Of a stretch of DNA of 26,679 bases, positions 9,001 to 19,169 are shown piece after piece; the first letter of the stretch is position 1, and each line of letters opens with the position of its first letter. Below the pieces are notes generated by a model that was not told the DNA's origin, ran no database searches, and worked only from the letters and a program-made list of their open reading frames with translations. Position numbers and translations under genes: made by a program. The DNA comes from Gnetum montanum. Lineage: Eukaryota > Streptophyta > Gnetopsida > Gnetales > Gnetaceae. The stretch lies in NCBI GenBank assembly GCA_015680685.1, contig MNCI01005296.1, positions 60,791 to 87,469 on the forward strand, read 5' to 3'.

Positions 9001-12000
9001 GAGTTTGAAAGTGATTTTTAAAAATGAAATGTAACTTTGCAATGTATTCACTGTTTAGAAAAAATGCTGTTTTCCATTCTATGTAATTTAGTGTGCTTTT
9101 CTTTTTCTGACTAGTTTGCTGGCCAGGTTATTGGACTTGCAGGTGATGTTCGGAAGAAAGAGGATGCAAATCAAGTAATTGAATCAACAATTAAGCATTT
9201 TGGAAGGATTGATATACTTGTAAATGGTGCTGCTGGAAACTTCCTTGTACCTGCAGAGGATTTATCTACAAATGGCTTTCGAACAGGTGTGGCCTGATAT
9301 ATCGAACTTTGTGTGTGTGTTTTAAATGCATAGTACTAATTTGTTTTGAATATGGAAGATTTGCAATGTGCATTCGACACTCTTATAAGATTAATAAGTT
9401 AATATTATGTACAGAATGTAATAGCTTGAATCACTTAATATGAAAAGGATTATGGGAGATTCTGTAGCGTTAGATTTTCTTGGATATTAACTGCCCTAAT
9501 TAATAATTTTTGATTTGTTTACGATAGTGTCTCTAGATTTCAGAAGATTGTTGTTTTAAAGCCAAATGAAAAATAATGTTTAATCTATTGGAAAACTTTA
9601 TATATAAAATGATACAAAAGGTGCAAGTACTAAGACTTAGGAACTTGAACCATAAGCAAACATTAACAACTTGAGAGAATATGACTAAACTGCAGTAGAA
9701 AAGCTAAATTAGAAGCCAACCTCAGAGAATGTCAAGGATTTTGGAGTTAATAGTCAAGTTTAACCTATCACACTTGGTTAAATGTGTATAACTGTGAAGA
9801 TACACATGATGATTAATTACAGTGCTTAACTAATAGACATGGTCTGTAACTCTGCAACTAAGAGGTGTGACATTTGCTGTCTTGTTATAACGAGGGAACA
9901 TTCTTCATGTCTTGGTATAGTGAGACTCTTGTTTCCATAAATGCGAACCAGGTTTATCTTCAAGCAGGAAAATATTGGAAGGTAGTCAAATCTTTTTTGC
10001 AGATGTTGTTAATACTATGCCTCTTGCAAAGTTGCTTTATGCAATGTTAATATTGTAATGTAAACAGTGTTGTAAGAGAGGAATCTAGAAGATTCTAGAG
10101 GGGCACCAAAACAATGAAATGAATTTATAGAAAGATGTAGAAATTCTTTTGAGATGTTAATAAAGGGAGGCTTGTGAGATGTCTCTAACATGAGGAAGAC
10201 AGCTTGTACTTTTCTCCTGTTTTAATATATGAGCTATGCACTGCTTTCTTGCGGATTTTCCTTCTTCAAGGATATTTTAGAGTTTTCCATTTAAATATTT
10301 ATGTTTCTTCGTTTCTTGTTACTCTGTTCGTTCTGTAGTAATATATTTTTAATAGAATCCATGACACTTCTTTGCCTCTTGAATCTTCAAGAGATTGGTG
10401 AAGATCCTAGAATTTTTTTATATTGATCTTTTTGTATCTTGGCATCTATTGAAGTTTGAATATGAAAAGGCTTCTGTTTTGAACTCATTGTTACTTTTAA
10501 AAACTATTCCAAAATCATTGGTCTTCTTCAAGTTCCTAAGAACTCTCACTGCAGCATGCTAATAGATTTTTTTGGGTATTCCCATATGCCATGCATTCTG
10601 ATTGCAAATGGAATGTCATGTTGAGTGTTAGTGACATGTGTTAAGCTTCTCACAAGTTTATAGTATTAAGTTCCACTCACTTCTGGAGAGTTTTCATCTA
10701 CAGGCAAGTTGAAATTTTACACCATAGGTGTTGAAACTACTTTTGCATCCTTTATTGTTAACTTCTCCAACACATCACTTGTGTACTTCATTTGTCTTAG
10801 AACAAACTTCTTGTTCTCTGGAAGTACTTCTGGAAAATATCACATCAAAACTAGGTTAGTGATTTCAAATGCGTTTGCCAGATTTCTTTTTGCTTTTTCA
10901 ATCCTGGCCTCTGTGATGAATCATCAAGATGTTGTTCACATGTATGATGAGATATATGCTTCTACCATTTAGCAGCTTGATGAACAATGTTGCACAAGCA
11001 ACTTGATTGGCATGTAATTGAAAGCCCAACTTTTCTAATCACCGTTAGCTTAATGTACAAGTTCAAGGTGCATGTATCAAGCAATACAAAGACTTCCAGT
11101 TTGATGTCCTGTTTTCAATTCATAATCTTTAGACTGAGCTATATAGATTTCCTGCTGAATATCTTCATCTAGGAATACAGTGTTTACATCAAGTTGAGGT
11201 AGTTTCCATCTTCTCTAAGCTCAAAATGCAACAACTGTATGAATAGTTTGCGACTTAGCAATTGGTGCAAAGGCTTTGATTTAGTCAATGCCTTCTTGTC
11301 GAGTAAAACCTGTTGCAACCAATATTACCTTGTGCTTGTTCAGTGTTCAATCTAAATTAGATTTATTCCAACACTCGTGTTTCTTACCAGTTTTGTCTCA
11401 ATGGGGCAAGTCCTTTAGCTCTCATCTGCCAGTTTGTTTAACAACTCATACGTCATGCACATCACATGCCTTAATTTCAGAAACTGGTTTGCTTGCTTGT
11501 AGCTGGTTAATTCAGTTGCACAAGTGAAGAATAGATCTACATTTTCATCCTCTTTGTTAGCCCCTTCTTAATGCACTTAACTCTCTAGTAGTCCAGGGGT
11601 GATTCCCAAACTTGCCAGCTGCATCAAGTCTCATGTCTTGCAAGAGCTTACAAATTTTACATACAAATTAGATATACAGTTACATTTACATCCCTTACTT
11701 TCATTTTCAAGAGATTTCTCCTAATCATTGGTATCATCAGAAGAAACTTCATGCGCTTGCTACTTTGGCTGCTGAACCCAAGGCTGAATAAGCCACCAAT
11801 GTGCAAATTCTTGGATTTGTGCTTGAGATATCACTTTTAGAAGTTCATTTCATCCCTCAAATATTGGGAATTGTACATTGTAGTCACTTGATGTCTAACT
11901 TTTGTGCTTTGCCTAATGGTTCTACCCTAATAGAGGCATGGAATCTAGTGTGGATTTATCTAGGATCTCAACTTTGTTTTACAACCTTCCTATGCAGGTG

Positions 12001-15000
12001 CCACTCCTTACATGTCTTGCACTTGGCTTGTAGCCTATGCATGTTGTGTCCATTTACCCACCACTTGCTCTGCTTCCATGTTAAGCACTAGGCTAATTGA
12101 GGGTTCCAATAGTCATGGCTTCAGGATTGTTGGTTAGCCAAGTGCACAGTAATTAACCCCATCTCTGATTACAACTTTCACTCAACTCTTTAATTTGTAC
12201 CTTTTCGTGAATAATATAAAGGATACGTGGTATTAAACTTTACAATATAAATGATATATTGAGGAATTGAACACTACCTTCTAACCTAACAACTAAATAC
12301 AAAGATACACTTTTGTATTTAACTCTTGACCTCTTTTGACTTGCAATATATTTATGAAGAACAAAGGACATTCTTTTTATTTTATTTTATATATTTTAAT
12401 GAAATAATTTTTTTTTTAAAAAAAAGCTATATAGGCCATGGAGCTGATGGGATGTATGCCACACCAGAAACTTTTTTTTTCTTTTTTGGACAAGCCATTA
12501 GTTACGCTTCTACGAAGAATAACTTTCAAGTTCATGTGCTTTGTATGCTAGCAGTAATGGACATTGATGCTGTTGGCACATTCACAATGTGCAATGCTGT
12601 CTTACCATATCTCAAGAAAGGTGGTCCTGGGAAGGATCCCATGGAAGCTGGTGGAGTTATATTGAACATTAGTGCAACTTTACATTACACAGCATCATGG
12701 TACCAAATTCACGTATCTGCTGCAAAGGTCTGCAGGCAAATGCATCCTAAAAGCCATAGCATTTTCATAATTTTGAAGACTGGAACCATTAAATTATTCT
12801 AAGCACTTATGCTATCACAGGCAGCTGTTGACAGTTTGACAAGATCTCTAGCATTAGAATGGGGAGTAGATTACGGGATTCGTGTTAATGGCATTGCACC
12901 TGGGCCTATCAAAGACACCCCTGGAATTTATAAACTAGCACCAAAGGAGATGGAGGAAGCGTACTCTGATGAGCATCGTTACACTGTTGGAGAAAAATGG
13001 GATATTGCCATGGCAGTACTGTATTTGGCTTCTGATGCTGGTATGTTTTCACATAAAAATTCTCTTTTTAGTGCATCTTGCTGTATACTACAATACTGCT
13101 TGGTCCAACTATCAGATTTGGTATCGGATATGTTCATGCAAGTAATTATTTTTTTGCTAACAAATTTTCTGGTAATCATGTAACAAATATATATTGTACT
13201 TGTATTAGAGTATTATTTTACATGACTATAGACACAAACAAAAGGAACCAATCTAGGGTCGGGCAATTCAACCCCATAGCTCTACTAACTAAAGATATGA
13301 ATGATAACCTCATTTACTATAAGTTTGGATTGTGGTGATGAGATCCACAAGGGGTAACCTGGATAAAAATTAATGAATGATGTAACCCAAATAGCTTATG
13401 ACATCTTTATATGTGGATAAATATATTATTGAGTATAAAATCAAAACGGAATTTACTATTATGCCCATAAAAAGACCCAAGGGATCCATGGGCAGAGCAG
13501 TCGTTCTTTTCAATTAATTTAAAACTTCAGTGTAATGTCCGAGGACCGAGACAAGAAGCTTAGAAAATTTGCATAGTTTATAAGTGTTCCCCATTCTTTG
13601 TAGAGACAATGGTTTGGACAACAGTTATATATATATATTAGAAAGTACAGTTAGAGTTCTCTTAGGATCTTAGATGTCAATCAAGGGAAGTGATCAAAAT
13701 TTCATTGCATAAGCTATCAAAAACAATGATAGTGGTGGTATGTGACTTGTTGGTTCAATTCCAACAGGCCACTATTGAGATATACAAGCATTATGCAATT
13801 TTTTTTAAAAAAAAATAATTAATTAATAAAATATTGTTGAAACGGAACTGTTTCAATGGATCCATACTGTCTCAAATGTTATTAAAATTAGTTTCATAAC
13901 CTTACAGCCATGATAAGAGAAGCTTAGTCTGTCAAACAGCCAACTTTTAACCATTCTCTAAAACCCCAGTCTATAATTCCTTTTTAGCTTTTTTCAATTC
14001 CTTTGTAGATTGAAGGTACACCTAAACATTTGCTTAAAGCATTGATTCATTCTCATTTTAGCACACTTGAAATATTTTGTTTTCTAATTTTTGAAAGATG
14101 AACATATTTTATAAATTTTTGATGGTATGGTGACAGTAATCTGCTTGGAACAACCCCTCCAGAATGGTGTAGGGTGCTAATATGAAATAATTTTATGAAC
14201 ATATTTCATAAAATTATTTACTGCATAATGCATGTAATTTAACCACTACAGTGATCAGTATTATTAACTCAACAGGAATGAAACGAAATACTCTTGCATA
14301 TGTGGGGTAACCTAATAGGAAAGAAACAATGCTATCTGAGTACCATTAAAGGAAACATCAACAAGAAACCAACTTATTTGTCTGCCCTTATATCCCATCA
14401 CCTATGATGTCAAATTAGTTGAGCTAGATTGGGCTACAATTATTTTAAAATTAAAATAGGTAGATGGGTCAAGATTTCATGAGAAGAGAGAACCTATCTC
14501 TTTATGCAATCAAAAAGTAATTGAAGATAAGCATCACATATGTTTCCAATGTCTTGTTTTAGAGCAAAGTCACCAAAAATAGCGAAGTTTTAGAGCAAAG
14601 TCACCAAAAATAGCGAATTACAGCTAATAGTTTAGCTGACCTTTTTGAAATACCACCAGGGAAACTTGGTAACTTTATTGATGAAGCAGTTTTTGATACG
14701 CATACTATGTATATTTACTCAGGGTCAGGGGACATAATAGAAACGTTTCAGTTTCATAGCTTCCTGAAAGAGATAAGTTATATTTATATTTAATTACATA
14801 TTTTTTAGGACTTGGGGGTTCGTTGCTTTCATTATTAGCGTATGTTTTAAAAACATTTTCTATTGAATGCTCATATTATTTTAAAGCTATTGAAGATGAA
14901 TAAATGAGTTATTGTTTACAACTGAGGATGAATTGCGTCTGACTCTTGTAGGAAAAGTGTTGAAATTTGTCAAGAATGTCTCTGAATTTGCTTACCTGCA

Positions 15001-15153
15001 GGAAAATTTATTAATGGAGCAGTAATCATCGTAGATGGAGGAGTATGGTTGAATAAGCCTCGCATTGTTGGAAAAGATGTCGTCCGTTCTATTTCAAGAA
15101 ATGTTGAGTTAAGGTCAAGGCAAATAAGCAATAATATTCACAGCAAATTATAA
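5873..15153 (+). CDS. SDRB: peroxisomal 2,4-dienoyl-CoA reductase (SDR family), five exons
   Basis: This enzyme reduces 2,4-dienoyl-CoA with NADPH to 3-enoyl-CoA, an auxiliary step that lets peroxisomal beta-oxidation handle unsaturated fatty acids. The join 5873-6070, 9127-9286, 12555-12727, 12821-13040, 15002-15153 gives 300 residues plus TAA, close to plant homologues of about 298. Visible motifs are the Rossmann glycine motif TGGASGIG (22-29), GDVR (72-75), NGAAG (99-103), MDIDAVGTF (121-129), the family block NISATLHYTASWYQIHVSAAK (157-177), NGIAPGP (200-206) and VGEKWDIAMA. The usual YxxxK tyrosine is absent; human peroxisomal DECR is reported to use an Asp and a Lys, and Asp124 and Lys177 are the likely equivalents. 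The C-terminus SKL is a canonical PTS1. The ATG at 5873 is the first in frame, with G at +4. Intron 1 needs a GC donor. Nothing suggests inactivation. Confidence 0.92.
6071..9126 (+). other. intron 1 (3056 bp), GC-AG
   Basis: It is AT-rich with many T-runs and no gene. The open frames at 7137-7325 and 7427-7630 (minus) have no recognisable content. The 3' end has a good pyrimidine tract (GCTTTTCTTTTTCTGACTAG) and then a second acceptor CCAG 12 bases later. A tRNA-like repeat lies on the minus strand near 8255-8335. Confidence 0.75.
8255..8335 (-). repeat. possible tRNA-derived SINE head, minus strand
   Basis: On the minus strand, GGTTTGAGTGATTAGG (A-box like) is followed about 40 bases later by GTTTGAATCCC, two mismatches from a consensus B box. 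It does not align with the SINE-like pair at 5113 and 18003. There is no clear tail or target duplication. Confidence 0.35.
9127..9286 (+). CDS. SDRB: reductase exon 2 (residues 67-119 plus one base)
   Basis: It encodes VIGLAGDVRKKEDA, HFGRIDILVNGAAGNF and NGFRT. The acceptor is CCAG|GTT and the donor ACAG|GTGTGG (phase 1). NGAAG is the family form of the SDR NNAG motif. Confidence 0.88.
10068..10365 (+). mobile_element. possible Ty1/copia LTR in intron 2
   Basis: The start TGTTGTAAGAG and the content GAATCTAGAAGATTCTAGAGG, then TTCTTGCGGATTTTCC and TTTTCCATTTAAAT, resemble the body and R/U5 part of plant copia LTRs. The end at TGACA (10365) is a guess. Orientation (+) is opposite to the nearby reverse transcriptase, so the two may come from different insertions. 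Confidence 0.35.
10690..11560 (-). pseudogene. decayed Ty1/copia reverse transcriptase, antisense in intron 2
   Basis: Reading the minus strand from about 11560 down gives ELTSYKQANQFLK, then LVATGFTRQEGID, then QLDVNTVFLDEDIQQEIYI (DVNTVFL matches the copia core DVKSAFL). Further on is a degraded YVDD region, SIYLIIHVNNILMI, and near 10740 the C-terminal part ending in DAKVVSTPM. Stops and at least one frameshift break it up, and the catalytic pair is lost (HVNN). The plus-strand open frames at 10709-11527 are shadows of it. It lies antisense to the host gene and is removed with intron 2. Confidence 0.85.
12555..12727 (+). CDS. SDRB: reductase exon 3 (residues 120-177)
   Basis: It carries MDIDAVGTFTMC and the active-site block ending in HVSAAK, with the conserved Lys as the last codon. 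The acceptor is CTAGCAG and the donor AAAG|GTCTGC (phase 0). The loop KKGGPGKDPMEAGG is the plant-type insertion. Sequence upstream of 12555 in the same open frame is intron. Confidence 0.92.
12728..12820 (+). other. intron 3 (93 bp)
   Basis: The only short intron of the gene, with GTCTGC...ATCACAG ends. Confidence 0.88.
12821..13040 (+). CDS. SDRB: reductase exon 4 (residues 178-250 plus one base)
   Basis: It encodes AAVDSLTRSLALEWG, RVNGIAPGPI and VGEKWDIAMAVLYLASDAG. The donor is GCTG|GTATGT (phase 1). The open frame beyond 13040 is intron. Confidence 0.92.
14185..14219. repeat. perfect 15-bp inverted repeat
   Basis: AAATAATTTTATGAA (14185-14199) and its exact reverse complement (14205-14219) are separated by CATAT. 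It would form an AT-only-core hairpin in the intron RNA. No function is visible. Confidence 0.9.
14300..14717 (+). repeat. dispersed LINE-like repeat, copy 2
   Basis: It aligns with 4741-5112 from GGTAAC..AATA.GAAAGAAACAAT to GCATACTATGTATAT. Shared blocks include CTATGATGTCAAAT, AAATAGGTAGATG, AGAAGAGAGAAC, GGAAACTTGGTA and TTTATTGATGAAG. Its coding pattern is more damaged than in copy 1: an extra base in the region of the first cysteines and several stops. The orientation is the same as copy 1. Confidence 0.75.
14556..14617 (+). repeat. 31-bp perfect tandem duplication
   Basis: Two identical adjacent 31-bp units (14556-14586, 14587-14617) starting GTTTTAGAGCAAAGTCACC. Copy 1 of the repeat has a single unit here, so the duplication arose in this copy. 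Confidence 0.92.
15002..15153 (+). CDS. SDRB: reductase exon 5 with C-terminal SKL
   Basis: It completes GKFINGAVIIVDGGVWLNKP and ends NNIHSKL followed by TAA (15151-15153). VDGG is the conserved SDR C-terminal motif, and SKL is the peroxisomal PTS1. The phase-1 junction rebuilds the Gly codon exactly. Confidence 0.93.
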
Positions 15154-15760
15154 ACTTACATTGCCGGTATGTGTCTATAAGGCATTATGTACACTGGCGA
15201 TGTTTGAATTTTACATATTAGTGTTAAAACACATTTTCTTAAGCCAGCTGGCAAAATTAACAAAGTTGTAGAGTGAGAAAAATCAGTATAAGAATGCTTT
15301 GTTTAAATTGGAATGGCTTTATTTTTAATTATAATACAAATTACCTCAATATTATTTTCTTGTTATGTTCATCTCATTTCTTTTTTTTAAAAAAAGAAGT
15401 GTTTAGGCTTTGGAGAGCCTACGCTTTCAATGTTAATTTTATGGTTTCTAGTGCTAGATCTTAAGTTCAATGTTTGAAATTTTGAATTTTATTACAAATT
15501 TAAATGCTTTATCAGTGTATTTAATGTGCTTTGAATTTGGGTGATATCTAAGAACCGAAGCCATCGTTTACGTAGCATCTTTCATTGTTTTGTCACGTGT
15601 AGTCTTTCTACAATAAAGGAATACAGTAGTGGTGGTGGAGTTTTTGCACTTAAAATAGTTTTTAGTTCATAAAAGTTAACTAGGTAACGAGCAGGAACTT
15701 TACCAGAATAAAAATTGTTGCAGACGGATGTGGCTTTCGATTAAGCCTATGTGCATTGTA
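15154..15760 (+). promoter_or_regulatory. 3' untranslated region candidate with poly(A) signals
   Basis: AATAAA occurs at 15612-15617 and 15707-15712. A plausible 3'-UTR intron runs from CCG|GTATGTG (15167) to TTGTTGCAG (15723). The frame at 15273-15464 has no recognised content. Confidence 0.4.
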
Positions 15761-18002
15761 CCATATACTTTGTGATGTAACGTAACCTTGCACACTTTAT
15801 GTTTATAGCGTTTCTTTGAAACATTACTTACTTTAAAGTATGTGGTGGCTTGTGATATGTAATATTATTACTTGAAGTCAATCTGCAAGTGGAATTTGAG
15901 TCATTGGATGAGTAAAATCGTAACCTTTTAAAGTGGCTACATCCAAATTTGAGCTTATGTCTATTGACTTAAAAGAAAGATATACTTTACCATCAAGCCA
16001 AATGATTTAATTTTGTGATGGTCTTTTTAATTTCTTCTAAAAAATCATGTGAGCTATATGTCTTGGATATACATATAGTTAAATTGTTTTATTTGACCAT
16101 CAACGAAGATATTTCCCAATAATTCCCAAACTTTGTATGCCTTCCACAATTGTATCCATAACCAAAATTATCACCAATGCTATTACAACTCCATCTAGCA
16201 TTCTTATCTAGCTCATGGTGTTAAAAAAAATCCCAAAAACTAAGGGCTAGGATGAAGTAAGCATGAAGACTAAGAAACTATTAACAAAGGTTAGAATAAA
16301 CTAAGCTTAATGCTAGGACAAACTAGGTACTAAAACAAAATAACACATACTTAAGACAAGAATAAACATCTGGGTTGAAAGAAACTAAATTTCAAAAAAA
16401 AAAAAAAAAACCATAAGGCCAAATCTCTTGATTGATTCATATGTTTTTTAGATTAATCCAACTATTATCTATATAATTCTTGCAATCATAATGTAATCAT
16501 TATATTATGCCAACATAAATTTCATTACTTCAAATCTAATGTTGAGCAATACAATCAACAAATTGATCTAGGAAACAAATACCAAACCTTAATAATTAAA
16601 TCATTACTAATGCATCAATGACATAAAAACAAGGGAGTGGCAATAGTAGCTTTCAACAAATAAATCCCTACATATCAATTTCTCTATCTCCTAAAGGGTT
16701 GAATATAACAAAATGTATCAATTCATAATAAAATTTGATTGTTTGATAAAGACTTGTGTAACCATTAGAGCCTTGCTTGTAGCCCATTTTCTAAATCATG
16801 ACACATGGTTGACATGGTTCTTCTCATTGTTTCTATTCAAGGCCTTATCACTAGGGAAGATACTAGTAGATTAGTGAGGTCTCTCTTTTAAGGAGAAAGG
16901 TTGTAAAGTATCGATAAGGCATCTAGTAGCACTATGTTTCATATTGCGAGCCTTGTGTTAATACATTGTGTTTATAGTTTAAGGATACAAAGACAAGCCT
17001 TTCAAGCATAGATATATATAATCTCTTTTTCTTAGATTTTTTAAAGACTATTAGATAAGATTTTACAAATATTTAGCTCTTCATAGAGGTAAATGGCAAA
17101 AAAAAAAAAAAAAAAAAGCTCATGTAGCCAACTGTATTTTGTTGGAATAAGGCTCAGATGACGACGATGGTAGTATTAGATAAAGTTTTAAAGTTTCTTA
17201 TGTACCAACAAGCATTTAAAAAATTTTAAACTTAATGCTAACTAAAAACAATGATGACCTAGAATAAATGATCCATATAACATTCAATAAAAGAGATGAT
17301 AACGCTCATTGTTACTAGTCAGTATCAACATCTATAGGGTTTATTAAAATTTCAACACTTTAAAAGAGCAACAAGCAACACTAATCCATGTAGCCTTGGG
17401 TGGTTTTGTTAGTTCATTACATTTGTAGAGCTAACAAAATGGCTAAGTGTTATGTTAGGCAACATTGCTTGCTCTTTATAGAAAATGTTGGAGTTTCAAT
17501 AACCTCTAAACCTTATAGATGATTTCTAAGCTAGTTCTAATCCTTGGATTATTAACTTGTTTAATTTAAAGGATTTGAATATTGTTAATTTCGCTAATTA
17601 TAATACCTAAAATATTACTTGTCTAAATTTAAATGATTTAAATATTGTTGATGTCACTACAAAGAGATTAATCTATTAAGGCATTTACATCCTTCATATT
17701 AGTGAAAATAAACTAGTTAAAGTAAATTCAGGTTTAAGCAAGCAAGGTGCTATAGGTGCATGTGAGGTTACGAGAGCTCAAGTTCATCCTCTCTTGAATT
17801 AATGTTTCAATTTTATTATTTTTTAGAGTAAGCTTTTTAAATATTTTTTAAACTATGGTAAGTTTTCTTCACTAAGATTAGCATTTGGAATGAATGTGAA
17901 GTAGTCTATTTTTTAAGTTACATGGTATGAATCCATATAACTTATAACTTGGGGATGCTTCTAATCATGCTATTAACCTATGTTTCAATCTAGCTAATTT
18001 TT
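15761..18002. other. AT-rich intergenic DNA
   Basis: No gene is recognised on either strand. It holds two A-runs, 17 A at 16394-16410 and 20 A at 17098-17117, which could be tails of retroposed sequence. An imperfect repeat of about 61 bp lies at 17560-17597 and 17621-17659. Confidence 0.5.
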
Positions 18003-18235
18003 AACAATGAGGTGTTAACCTAGTGGTAGGACTCTTGATTTGGAAACTCCAAGTTATGTGTTTGATTTCAAAGAGGGTAGAGTTAAGTTATAAAGTAATA
18101 CTTGAATTCTATGAAAGTTCATGTCGGCTATATGTCTTCTTAAGGGTGTGTTTGGTTATGTGAGTTTTTGGATGCTAAATCTAGAGATTTTACTTCTTAA
18201 AATTAAAAAAAAAAATTGTTTGGTTTTGGAAGAGT
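18003..18235 (+). repeat. SINE-like repeat with tRNA-type boxes, copy 2
   Basis: Better preserved than copy 1 (5113). TTAACCTAGTGGTAGGAC resembles an A box, and about 40 bases later TGTGTTTGATTTC sits where a B box would be. Homology to copy 1 continues through AAGTTATAAAGT to about 18160. Confidence 0.6.
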
Positions 18236-18322
18236 GTGTTTGGTTAAATGAGCCTTAGGATGCTAAATTTTTAGATTTTGCTTTTTAGATTAAAAAATTT
18301 TTATTGCTTTTGGTTGGGTTTT
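18146..18322 (+). repeat. 88-bp imperfect tandem duplication
   Basis: GTGTGTTTGGTTA, then GGATGCTAAAT, then AGATTTT..CTT, then an A-run starts at 18146 and again at 18234. The first unit is preceded by TAAG, and GGGTGTGTTTGG resembles the ends of some plant MITEs, but no partner end was found. Confidence 0.65.
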
Positions 18323-19169
18323 GTAAGATGAATCATGAGATTGTAATTGGACCCACTAAATGTACCTATTTTTGTTAACTCTTAGGTTATTTCTAATTGG
18401 ATTTCACTTCAATGGTGTAGTCTCTTCTAGTTCATGAATCTTTTTAATGCAACATCTCCATGTGATTCAATATCAACAAATTCACTAAACCTAAAAACCC
18501 TAAGAGAGTTTGTAGGAACAAGGCTTTATCGTGTTTCAAGTTGGTGAAAGCTTAAAGATCGATGGATTGGTCAATGTGAGTTACAAGCTTGCAAGTACTA
18601 TGTCAACATTGGTATGATGGTATTCAATGCATCCACTATACTTTTTTTAATGTAATTGATCAGAAATAAGAGTAGTGGAAAAAGAATAGAATATAAGGTA
18701 TGGTGGTCATTTGCCATTTTGAGTTGTTGTTGTTATGGTACCATCCACTCACTTCATTACAGAAGACCTGAAACCCAAAGGTGGGCTTCACAATTATTGC
18801 TTAGTGGGTATTATTATCAACTAGTGTCATGGAGGCACTACAAAATTGATGCCACTTGTACTTGTAGCTAACATGGATTATGAGTGACACAGGCCATTTT
18901 TACATGGACTTTAAAGGATAGTAGGAGGTGAGTAAACTAGAGAGGTAGTATGGTACAAAAATGAAAGCATTGTGCAAGAAGATGAGGTGTTAGTCTTCAT
19001 GATTGATCATAAAGTGGTTGGAGAGTGGTGAGATCTAAGAAAATACCACAAACAATTCAGACAAATGCCATTCCAAAGGTTTATGATGTTAAGGATATTA
19101 CATCTTGCACAAACTCCTTATTATGTTTTGTATTGATACTTTATTTAGTTCACTATTATACACCGTGAA
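18323..19169. other. intergenic, no feature recognised
   Basis: The 71-codon frame at 18656-18871 shows no motif or start context. Nothing else stands out. Confidence 0.45.

Larger units (their letters stand above)
9287..12554 (+). other. intron 2 (3268 bp) with copia remnants
   Basis: The ends are GTGTGG and CTAGCAG. It contains a possible copia LTR (10068-10365) and a decayed copia reverse transcriptase on the minus strand (about 10690-11560). 9300-10060 and 11560-12540 show no recognisable gene; the latter may carry more of the copia element. T-runs lie at 12410 and 12470. Confidence 0.8.
13041..15001 (+). other. intron 4 (1961 bp)
   Basis: AT-rich. It holds a 15-bp inverted repeat (14185-14219) and the second LINE-like repeat (14300-14717) with a 31-bp tandem duplication. 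The open frames in 13041-13338 have no recognised content. The acceptor is TTACCTGCAG. Confidence 0.85.

Noticed and set aside
12326-12802. 158-codon open frame as a separate gene
   Set aside because: Only 12555-12727 is coding (exon 3); the rest is intron that happens to be open.
13735-13770. Another tRNA-like site (TTGGTTCAATTCC)
   Set aside because: Only a B-box-like string; no A box or repeat partner found.
14950-15001. Alternative acceptor TTGTAG for exon 5
   Set aside because: It adds 50 bases and shifts the frame away from VDGG and SKL.
18656-18871. 71-codon gene
   Set aside because: No motif, no homology recognised and no neighbouring promoter or exons.
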